Below are positions 54,777-64,000 of a stretch of 64,000 nucleotides of DNA, piece by piece (within the stretch, counting starts at the first letter, position 1; every line of letters begins with the position of its first letter). The translations under genes and the position numbers were made by a program. The stretch is from Bryoerythrophyllum caledonicum. Lineage: Eukaryota; Streptophyta; Bryopsida; Pottiales; Pottiaceae. The stretch is taken from contig OZ020514.1 in NCBI GenBank assembly GCA_963971425.1, positions 40,523,158 to 40,587,157 of the forward strand, written 5' to 3'. Under the pieces are notes generated by a model. It did not search any database. It saw only the letters and a list, made by a program, of their open reading frames with translations, and was not told the origin of the DNA.

Positions 54777-57328
54777 TAGTAGATAGGTTTTATTTTATAC
54801 CTTCCGGCATTATTAGACTGTATTAGATAGCATGTACGTTTTAAAGTGACCATAGCAATAGTCTTAGATTAATATGTATTGCATGCCTTTGAAATTTGGG
54901 CACAACAAGTAAAAAAACTCTTTTTCATATAGCCGTACAAAGATTGACGTTTTTTGTATTTTATATGGTTTTGCTTGTGGTATAGTTCCGATTTTTTAAC
55001 TTATCAATGTGTTCTATTTCGGAATCATTGTAGAAATGTTTTAAACTTAAATCACCTCAAAATATCCAAATCCAACCTTATGATGATATTCCCCTACACA
55101 CCAATTTTTATAGGTAGAGAAAACTTTAGCATATTCAAATCAAGTGCACAAATACTGGAGTTTAGAAAATGTCATTCCACGTTTTATTTTTTGTAAACTA
55201 AATTTGATTTCAAATGATAATCCAAACTATGAGTAAGAAGGTTTTCACTACATGTTGAAAAAGAAAAATATGTAAAATATGACAATCCTTAGGTTTTTTT
55301 AGAGAAGACGTATTTTAAATTTTAAGAGTTTGGGTTTGAAATTTATGGATAGTGCCCATGGCACTCAATCATACATAACCTCAACCATTTTATGTTTTTT
55401 GAATATAATTTAGCATTTCTAGAAATTACCCCAATTTGAAATGCCTCCTCAATTCCGACTCCCTACTCATGCAACATGTCTCCTATATCCCCTAAGGTAC
55501 CGTTACAGTTTTGCACCGAAAACACTTCAAAATTGTTGAATTCTAGTGCAATGAACATAGAAGGAAACCAAAAGTTTGATTTCTAGTTCTGATTGTAGGA
55601 TCTCAATTAAGACTTATTAAAAAATATGTTTACAAAATTTCATAAACTTTGACCGCACACATTGAAAGATTATAGTGTTTGAAGTGAAGCAAATGGTTCA
55701 TTTTCTTCACTGCGTTTAGTAGATCAACAGACTTTGACTTTACTTGGTGTCAAATTTTTGAACTACACAAGGTCTAAATTCATTACCTTCTTGTTAAGCA
55801 TGATGTTACTTCCTCATACACCAATTTTAAGAGGTAGAGGACAGGTGTAGCGTATTCAAAACAACTGTGCAAGTAGTGAAGGTTCAAAATTTGCCAATTC
55901 AAACTTTTATTTTTTGTGAACTTAATGTGTTTTGGATTACAAATAAGAAGATTCAATAAGAAGATTTATACCACATATTAATGTGGAAAAAATAAAATGT
56001 AACAAATATAAAGATATGTAGGTTTTATGTGGAAATGAATAAGTTCTATTGGTACCTTGCCCGACATTGAGTGACAATATGTGAAAATGTTTGACTTGGG
56101 TTGGTATGGTATTTTTTAATAAAGACAAGAGTTGTTTTTTTTACAATATCAAGGAAAACAATATTACTTGCGAGTATTGAAAATCTCACTTTCAATAGAG
56201 TGTCCAAGCAAAAGTGTTTGGACCTGCTCGAGCTGCCCACTCTCTCCATTGGAAATTCAAAACCCTATAACTTTTTCATCAAATGTCCAATTTAAGAAAA
56301 ATTTATCTTCCCACTAAGATATTGATAATGGCTTTCTATAGTAAAAATTTCAAAGAAGAATGTTGGAAATTCACACCATAGGAACCTAAGCAAACTTTTA
56401 AAAAGCCCAATATTGATACTTGATCCTTTAGGGGATATACTTACTTGCCTTAGAAGTTAAGTATTCGTACTTCAACATTTTGACTCTATCAAAATATACT
56501 AATTTTTTGTCTCTTTATATACTTTGCAATACACGTCTAACTATACGAGAATTTGAAACTACACCATGGAGTAATTTCCACACCCATTTGCATCTATAGA
56601 AGATTAGAAGCGGTTCGCGCTTGTTTTGCAACGCATTAGAACAACCATTTTAATGCGTTTTCTACATTACAGAATATTAAGAAAAAGATTCATTTCAAAA
56701 TTTTATAGAAAATTACAAGAGTAGAGAAGGAGCGGGTTACAAACATAAAGTGTTTGTTAATAGTGTTCAGGATGATTCTTAACACTTTCCCATAGTCATT
56801 CACGGACGATTTTTCTTCCGGAGACTGTTTTTCGTCCATGGACTGTTTTTTTAACCACGGACTACTTTTTCATCCGTAGACTATTATCATCCACAGTGGA
56901 TGAAACTGTAATTTGGCCTGATTATATTAATAGTGAGTTAATATCTCCTAACATGATCATTATTCTTGAATTCCGACTTTGGATATCGGTTCTCAAAGGG
57001 GGGTTTTCATTTAGTAAAAAAAAAAAATTGCGTAGAAGGTTTTTCAAAAACCACATTCTTGTGAGTGTTTATAAATCATTTCAAGGAAGTTCAATTTCTT
57101 ACTCTGTAGGTAGATTGCTAGGCCATTGTTACTCGGTTTAAAATATCCATAACAATTTGAAGCAATGAAGTATATGCAATGATTAATACAAACATGCATA
57201 CATTAAAATGCAAATGCATCCAAGTATGAATAGCAAAAATGCTTAAAGGAAGAATTTGTTGTATTCTTTGATATTGTATAATGTATTTGGTCTACTATTT
57301 TGTCTACTCTATGGAGTAATTTCTACAC
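54777..57328. repeat. AT-rich repeat block, left arm
   Basis: Non-coding. It holds (i) a ~120-bp motif at about 55076-55200 and again at 55797-55920 with the core TACACCAATTTTAAGAGGTA; (ii) a longer unit at about 55665-55920 that also occurs at 61975-62220 and inverted at 61420-61575; (iii) the left arm (56053-56437) of a ~385-bp inverted repeat with 63488-63882; and (iv) about six ~19-bp tandem units (TCCATGGACTGTTTTT-like) at 56798-56905. Confidence 0.7.
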
Positions 57329-58738
57329 ACTAAAATATCCTTAGAGCAGAACTTATGGCCATACACAAAACACTACAAATCATCACAACAAAATACAACA
57401 AGGAACCCGCACACATATTCACTGATTGTATCAATGCATTTTATCTACTAAACATCCAAATGACACACCCTACCCTCTACAATAGCCACCTTGACCAAAC
57501 TATTTTAATGTCGTTGGTCCACATGTTACAAAACCAAACACAGATAACAACCCTTCACAAAGTTAGAGCCCATGCCATTATCGATGGAAACGAACAAGCA
57601 GATAAACTTGGAAGAGAGGTCCGCAAAAAATCGCATAAAAATGCCAAAGACTCGTACAAACATGCACATGCTACCCCATACTATTTCCAAAAAGAAGATT
57701 GGTCTTCTAAAGAAGATACCCCCGATTAAGGGCTGGTTTTATTCTTGAACAAATATCTCAAGAAACAAGTCCTCTATAACAACCTTGACACAATTGCAGA
57801 AAACTTTTCCAATATAGAATAATGGGTTGACAACAACAATATAGACTATGAACTCTCTACGAATTTTTGGAAGAATCCCATCATCTCTAACTCACAAATA
57901 ACATGCCTCATCAAATTCCGTACTAGTCGATATATGGGAAACGCCAAAAAAACAACTTTTATTTGGAATAGAAAGATTCCCATCTATAACATGTCCCACA
58001 TGCACTTCCAAAGACGCCGACAAATGGCTCCATGTTCTACTCAAAATGCCAAAACCATGACATACACTCTTTAATTGTCAAAAGACATAACAAAGCGGTA
58101 TGGGAAATTTGAAAACTAATCAACTCCTATAACAAATCACAATGATTTATCCTCATGAATGCCGGCACCTTTAATAACAACCCACAAGGAAATACAGTCC
58201 CCCCTTGGCTACTCCCATATACATGCGCAACTTAGCGCTGTCACTGTAACGCTAGACTCAAAGCAGACATACTTTGCATTCGGGGCCTAGCATACAATGA
58301 CCCCGCACCCGACCACATTAATTAAGACTATACCATTCAATTCATCGAATTCACATATTGCAATGATAGATTCTCCCCAGAAACAATTGAAAACAAAATG
58401 AATAAATACCAACCCCTTATTGATGACATCATTGCCTTGGGATGGAAAGTGGACCCGCTTATTGTAATCACAGCCGGTGCTTGTGCCACCACCTTTATCC
58501 CATCTATAAATATCCTTGAAGATACCTTTAAAATCTCCATCGAAACAATTTCACACACTTTCAATATTATTAACACCGTTGCCATTCAACAGGCCATGTC
58601 CATTCTACTACACCAACGCAAAATTGAAAAACAACCAAGCCCTCCCCCACACGATGTCTGGTGGGTATGGTCTTAGTGGTGGAACAAACATACCTTTTAT
58701 TCAGGCTGGCCTCTTCGCGGACCAACGTTCTTCTTCTT
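57329..58738 (+). mobile_element. LINE copy 2, 5'-truncated within RNase H
   Basis: The plus-strand sequence matches the minus-strand LINE at 12978-14600. It begins within RNase H (AELMAIHKTLQIITTKYNKE, IFTDCINAFYLLNI, VRAHAIIDGNEQADKLGREV), continues through the CCHC-like tail (near 57985; the Cys spacing is partly lost by frameshift) and DPLIVITAGACATTFIPSIN, and ends with the same 3' end (CGTTCTTCTTCTTGC). Where copy 1 has TAG this copy has TGG (KEDWSS), and where copy 1 has AAA this one has TAA. Target duplications were not resolved. It lies between the two convergent genes of the 52.7-60.5 kb block. Confidence 0.85.
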
Positions 58739-59095
58739 GCTTTAACTTTTTGGTGAGAAATACTCAAGGAATTTTAGGGGTACAGGTTGTAAAAAAAAAT
58801 TTGTTGAACATGTAATGATATGAAATATTCTTGAACTTATATGAGGTGAATGAAAAGTTGGAATGTATAAAAATTCCTCATTCCACACATCCACTTGTAC
58901 TAGAAAATTATCAATAAAATTCATTTGAAAACAAGTAACATCAGTCACATTGACATGGCCGCAACGTAGAAATATTTAGTAATCATCCATTTGAAGATCT
59001 TAAAAAATGACCTTCTAAATTTACAAAATAGTCAATATTGTTCTCGAACGAAGACATTATCCACATGGATTACATTACAACGTGCCCATGTATGA
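58739..59095. other. Short AT-rich stretch after the LINE
   Basis: No gene is recognised between the 3' end of LINE copy 2 and the 3' end of the minus-strand frame at 59096. Confidence 0.5.
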
Positions 59096-60124
59096 TTAAT
59101 CTAAATCTGAGTCAGTATCACGTCTTTGACTTGGCCCAGCGCCACTTGAGTACGACCCGCTTGAATAAACATCATACAAGTTATTATACTGCCTGTTCTT
59201 GTAGCGAGATTCATCTTCGAGCCTGCAGATGTACTCGTCATGGCTCTATATTGTAGCTTCACGCATTTGTCTCTCAAACTCGACATCTTCATCCTCACTT
59301 GGTTGAAACGTTGATGGAGGTGTATTGTCACTCCCATATGTGCTCCGGCCATATCCATCGTACGTGACGGGTGCATAGTTTGGGGTGTGGTGTTCTTCCT
59401 CTTTTCCAGTGGAATTACGACAAGACTCGTACGTATCCCTTAGATGCGTTGGCATATAACTCTGAGGGGTGTTGGTCCGTGTACCACATTGGCCGCCTTC
59501 GTAGTAATGGCTGCCACTCCCCCCACCAAATGATACAAGTGCGGAACCCATATCATTGCCATAGTTGTAGTCGTTGTAGTTATGGCCCCCGTACTCCTGT
59601 GGAGATGTCCGTCGTTGTTGGTGGGCATCGGGATCGTCCCCGGATCTTCGGTTGGACCAACGTTCCCAACAATCACTCGGTTGATTCCAGCTGGTTGGTA
59701 TAAAATATTGGCTTCGATCCATGAGGCTGACATTTTGACCCACCACGGTGCGCCAATCCACATCCTTGTGTAGGACAATTTCCGCCCAAACCATCGCCAT
59801 GTTTGAGTACAACATGATCTTCGGCCTTGAGTTGCGCACATCCACCGCAACAGTGACCTCATGATATCGATGCAGGAAATGGTCGCTCTGACAACTGCTC
59901 GCTAGACCTTCGCGCTGCGGCCCCGATATCCTCGCTTGTGCCATTGGCCACAACTTCATGAGGTGCTTCATCTTCACGTACCTCTTGCACATGGTGCAAG
60001 TCCAGAGCCTCTATTCCCCATCCTGCCATCCATATTCCACGACAACATCTGAATTGTTCGTTGCGCCCCAATCCATCTTGGGGGCTTTCCCCTTTGGAGC
60101 AACGGGCCGGTTAGACCTTGGCAT
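59096..60124 (-). pseudogene. Zinc-finger-like N-terminus with Tyr/Gly/Ser-rich tail, relic
   Basis: Minus-strand ATG 60124 opens MPRSNRPVAPKGKAPKMDWG, then EYGWQDGE, TAG 60011-60013, and RLWTCTMCKRYVKMKHLMKL (a W-x-C-x-x-C start like BED fingers of hAT transposases). The frame continues with SRPKIMLYSNMAMVWAEIVL, RWSNRRSGDDPDAHQQRRTS and a Tyr/Gly-rich tail (YNDYNYGNDMGSALVSFGGG). After one more TAG (59246-59248) it reads SHDEYICRLEDESRYKNRQY and ends DTDSDLD with TAA at 59096. It has 343 codons in one frame. A local frameshift near 59960 is suggested because the shifted frame reads SEDIGAAARRSSEQLSERPF. It may be an internally deleted hAT-type transposase. Confidence 0.45.
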
Positions 60125-60540
60125 CTTCCCTAATTAGAACAAACAACTAAAAGAATGAAAGAAAATTAAATGAAATAAAAAATAATGGGGGGGCACTCGA
60201 GGGGGCACAAGCGATTCGGTAGAGAATACCAAAGCGACCAACTCGCCCACTAAAGTGTGGGAGAATGGTCGACCGTCTGCCTTTTATGCCGACCGCGGAT
60301 GGCGGACGACATTGGCGGACGGTCGAGGAATCGTCTGAGCAGTCCGATGTCGGACGGCCTCGGGCGCATCGCCCGATCGGACGGCCACGATGTTGCCACG
60401 GACGGTCGCGGGGTCGGATCGGACGGCCTCCCCTCTTCGCTCCTCCACTTCTCTACGCTCCTTCCCCTCCCAACTCTCTCCCCTTCCAACTCCCTTCCCT
60501 TGTCCTCCACTTCCTTCTCTCGGAAGGATGACATTGCACG
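60125..60540 (-). promoter_or_regulatory. GC-rich promoter block with spaced CGGACGG motifs
   Basis: On the plus strand CGGACGG recurs at about 60324, 60353, 60378, 60401 and 60420, spaced 19-29 bases. On the minus strand the block is followed by CATAAAAGG (60288-60280), which is TATA-like, about 155 bases before ATG 60124. The architecture mirrors 52740-53074. A GAGG/CTCC-rich segment at 60425-60520 flanks it. It probably drove the minus-strand gene. The motif array may also be the recognition sites of a transposase. Confidence 0.55.
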
Positions 60541-63500
60541 TGCACTCCAAATCTGAAGATCCAGTCATGTGCATTAGTGGTTGGAAAAATGTCGGGAAGA
60601 TTATATGCGCATTCACGAGGATATTCCATTGTGCGTGTGGAAGCACAAATTTATATAGTTTCTTAATAGTGGTTCCACTTAAAATATCCTACATAACATG
60701 TAAGAGATGCTCGTATCCTTTTTTTATGTTTGACTCACCAGGAGGAAATTGGAATGGCCCACAAGCACAATGTTCCAAGGGCCAAGGGTACATTGCCTAC
60801 GACGTAGGCATAACTTTTTATGGGAGGATTTTTGGCCTCTATCCCTCTACATGATTGAATCTCCTTCACGGCGAGTTTTCAATTTTTGGCAGGTTCGAAT
60901 AAAAAAAAACAACTTTCAAAAATTTTATGTTAGATCGTCGCTGAGAAGAGCTATTTGAATGTATTAATTAATTAATTTTTGGAATTGTGGTTCCAAATTT
61001 AGAACCATCCATAGTAAAAAATAGGGAGCCCGAGCATCTAAAAACCTTTTTTAGAATTTTCTATTGACATTGAGGTTTTTCATACTCATGAAGAATATTT
61101 CTTTCCTTAAAGATTTCCAAAAAACATGATTGTCTTTATTGTAAATTTGCATTTAATTCCAAGTAGAATACTTTCACCATTTTTTGTGCAATGTGCAACA
61201 AAACTTCTTCTTTTCCTCAATAAAACTTACAAATTTTTATATTTATCACTTCTTGTTTTGTTTTCCTAAAAGATGTGATGTATACCCTTCTATTGACCAG
61301 TTGGAATATGGATAAGCATTCTAAAAGTATTTAGTTCACAAGTGATTGTAACTTGAATTGGCCATTCTTGAACCTCCACTTGTTGCTGAATTTTTTTGAA
61401 GATGCTACACCCTTCTTATACCTCTAGAAATTGGTGTATTGGGTATGAACATGATGTTTAAGACAATGGTAAAAGATTTGGAACTTCTGTACTTGAAACA
61501 TTTCATAGAAAGTGAAGTCAAAGTCGATGAACCCGGAAAGAAAACTCAACCATTGTTTTCACGTTAGGCACTATAATCTACCAATTCGTGTGGTAGATTG
61601 CAACTAATATAGTATGGCATGTTCATATATTTTGTTCCTATCGACCGCACGGACAGATAAATCATGGTGTTTACAATTCAAACAACAACTCATTCTCTTC
61701 CTTGCATTGATCCATATTCATGAGACACTAAGACTTTGACAACACTTCGTATCATATTTATGTAATATGCAAGGTCTAAATATTTTACCCTTGTTTGAAA
61801 CTCTAAAGGAACATGGCCAATTTAGCTAAAAATTTAGTCCAAAACCGTCACATTGAAAAAGAGGCATAGCAATCACATTTTTCAAGTGATCCTTAGAATT
61901 TAAATTGTAAGATCCTAAAGTAGACTTCTATATGAACACACCATGCTCTTATGGTTGCAATCCACCGTATGGATTGATAGATTATAGTGTGTAAAGTAAA
62001 AAATATTGTTCATTTTCTTCCATAGTTGATTGGTATCCTAGACTTTGACTTTGCTTTTTATAAACTTGTTCCAATCCAAAAGTTTGTAATTTTATAGTGA
62101 GAAGCATGATGTTGATTCCATATACACCAATTTGTAGAGGTAAAAAATGGGAGCATATTCAAACAAATTTGTGCAAGGAGTGCAGGTTCAAACATGGCCA
62201 ATACACATTTCACTTTTTTGTGCACCAAATATCTTTAAGATTGTTTATCCAAACAATCAATGAGAAGGTTTATAACACATCTTGTACAAGTGAAACAAGA
62301 TGTGTCAAATTTAATAAGGTGTACATTTGAAACTGTCCCTCTCTCTCTCTAGTTCTCTTCTCCTTCTAGTTTACTTGAGAGGTTAATTTTTATTTGGTTG
62401 TCCCTCTCTTCCTTTTGTCTATTTAAATAAAATTGGGATGTTCCTTCCCAAACTCACACCTTCTAAATTATTTAATATCTAAATCATCAATTGTCCCTAA
62501 AGCCTAAACCCTCTTCCTTCCCTTCTAATTTAATGAAGACTTCATTTATTATTGTCCATCTCTCGTTCTTGCCTCCCTTTTTTTTGTTTATTGAAGAACC
62601 TTCTTTATTTTAATTTTTAATTTTTTGCATTCTTCTCCACTCCTTCCAAGAAAAAGAAACTGGAATTATTTTGCCTTGGATCCTCTTCTTCTAATTTAAC
62701 TAGGATCTTTTTGAACGATTGTCCATCTCTCCCTTCTCCACTCACTCCATCTAAATCAAATGAGATCTACATTTATAAATGTCCCTCTCTCTCTCCCTCC
62801 CTTCTCTTTCCGTTTTAGTTCAGACCTGGAATTTTGTAGATTGTCACTCTCTTCCTTTTGTCTTCTTCACTTATTTATTAGTTTTTTTTTTCTTTGGTTT
62901 TTTAAAATTCCTCCCGACTCCTTTAACCCCTAGTGATCTAAGCGATTTTAGATTATTCTCTACTTTGTTGATTAATAACTACGAAGAAGAACTTATTGAA
63001 ACTGTATCCATAGGATTTCCTTCTAAACTGATATAAGATAGTGTGGTCAAAATTTTGTGAATTCTGATTGTACGGATTGAAAGCTAATTGCTTGTCAAAG
63101 TATGCATTTTTGTACCTTGGAGACACTTGGGCTAATAGGGGTTAAATTGGCAAAAAGAAATGAAAGCCTTTGTGCCTATTGTTAAAGTGAAAGTCAACTT
63201 AGAAACGATGAGTAGATTCTATATCCGCATAAGGTAAAAAGAACTTATGTTTCTATATCCACTCAAAGTAAAGTGAGCTTGTAGTTTACTTTACCTTCTA
63301 TGGTGGGAGGAAAGTATTATGTATATAAGGCAACTTTCCCTCGAAGTTGAAAAAGCTTCTCCATAGCTTATATATTTCAAATATATTTGTGTAATTTGTT
63401 GTCTCTCCCTCATATTTGCTTTCTCTCTCTTTTATATTTTGGTTTCCTTAGAGTATGTAGCTCTATTACCTTACGGTATATAGCTCCATCTTAACCCCTA

Positions 63501-64000
63501 AAGGATCAAGTGTCAAAAATGGGCTTTTTGAAAGTTTGGTTAGGTTCCTATGGTGTGAATTTCCAACATTCTTCTTTGAAATTTTTACTACAGAAAGCCA
63601 TTACCAATATCTTAGTGGGAAAACAACTTTTTCTTAAATTGGACATTTGATGAAAAAGTTATAGGGTTTTGAATTTCCAATGGGGAAAGCGGGCAGCTCG
63701 GGCACTTCCACAAACTTTTGTTAGGACACTCTATTGAAAGTGAAATTTTCAATACTCGCAAATAATATTGCTTCCCCTGATATTGTAAAAAAATAAGTAT
63801 TGCTTATTGAAAAATAGCATACCAACCCATTGAAAACATTTTCACACATTGTCACTCATTGTTGAACAAGGTACAAAAAAAAATTCTTCTTTTCAAGATA
63901 AAATGTAAAGATCTTCATAATTTTCAGTTTTTATTTTTTCGACAACAACATCTGGTGTAAGCCTTCCTATTGGCCATTCAGATTATCAATCTAAAACATA
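60541..64000. repeat. AT-rich repeat block, right arm
   Basis: Non-coding. It contains an inverted copy (61420-61575) and a direct copy (61975-62220) of the ~250-bp unit found at 55665-55920, and the right arm (63488-63882) of the inverted repeat with 56053-56437. CT-rich runs (CTCTCTCTCT, CCCTCTCT) recur at 62335-62830 about every 150-200 bases together with 'TTGTCC' words, suggesting a decayed tandem array. No coding frame is recognised. Confidence 0.6.

Noticed and set aside
1..64000. tRNA, rRNA or other structured RNA genes
   Set aside because: I looked for tRNA-like arm patterns and conserved rRNA words and found none I could support.

Overview
This is a transposon-dominated, AT-rich stretch of eukaryotic nuclear DNA. 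I see no intact host gene. GT-AG introns, Tat/Athila-like Ty3/gypsy polyproteins, a hAT transposon with 8-bp target duplications and RNase H-bearing LINEs fit a plant of the streptophyte line with a large, repeat-rich genome (charophyte, bryophyte, lycophyte or fern). I cannot name the species. Most coding relics keep one reading frame over hundreds of codons but are broken by in-frame stops that look like CAG/CAA to TAG/TAA, CGA to TGA and TGG to TAG/TGA. That pattern fits deamination of methylated cytosine.

Layout. 1-7.5 kb: a decayed, intron-containing gene with a GHTH-E-D-I-D motif (DUF7869-like) and about eight short palindromes. 9.05-10.44 kb: LTR 'A', followed by a Tat/Athila-like gypsy element to 22.4 kb (gag, zinc knuckles, protease, RT, RNase H, integrase) whose gag is split by a 4.2-kb LINE (12978-17219) with matching target duplications. 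24-27 kb: a degenerate coiled-coil frame and one unknown frame with about 15 stops. 29.38-29.58 kb: six consecutive inverted repeats. 31094-33090: solo LTR 'C' on the minus strand with a GGGGG duplication. 33.4-40.3 kb: a second gypsy element, ordered gag, protease, DNA cytosine-5 methyltransferase, RT, RNase H, integrase, PHD finger. 41429-42804: LTR 'B', about 95% identical to A by eye, possibly its 3' partner around everything between. 43192-47065: complete hAT transposon. 49.0-49.3 kb: a TTCTAAA array. 52.7-60.5 kb: two convergent decayed genes, one kinase-like and one with a possible zinc finger, each behind a GC-rich CGGACGG array and a TATA-like box, with a second LINE copy between them. 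55-57 kb and 61-64 kb: dispersed and inverted non-coding repeats.

The most notable system is the gypsy element that carries its own cytosine methyltransferase and a PHD chromatin-reader finger. Such an element could have written methylation on DNA and targeted chromatin. The copy here is dead: key residues in its protease, methyltransferase, RT, integrase, zinc knuckle and PHD finger are changed, mostly by G-to-A or C-to-T transitions. Second in interest is the candidate two-gene element at 52.7-60.5 kb.
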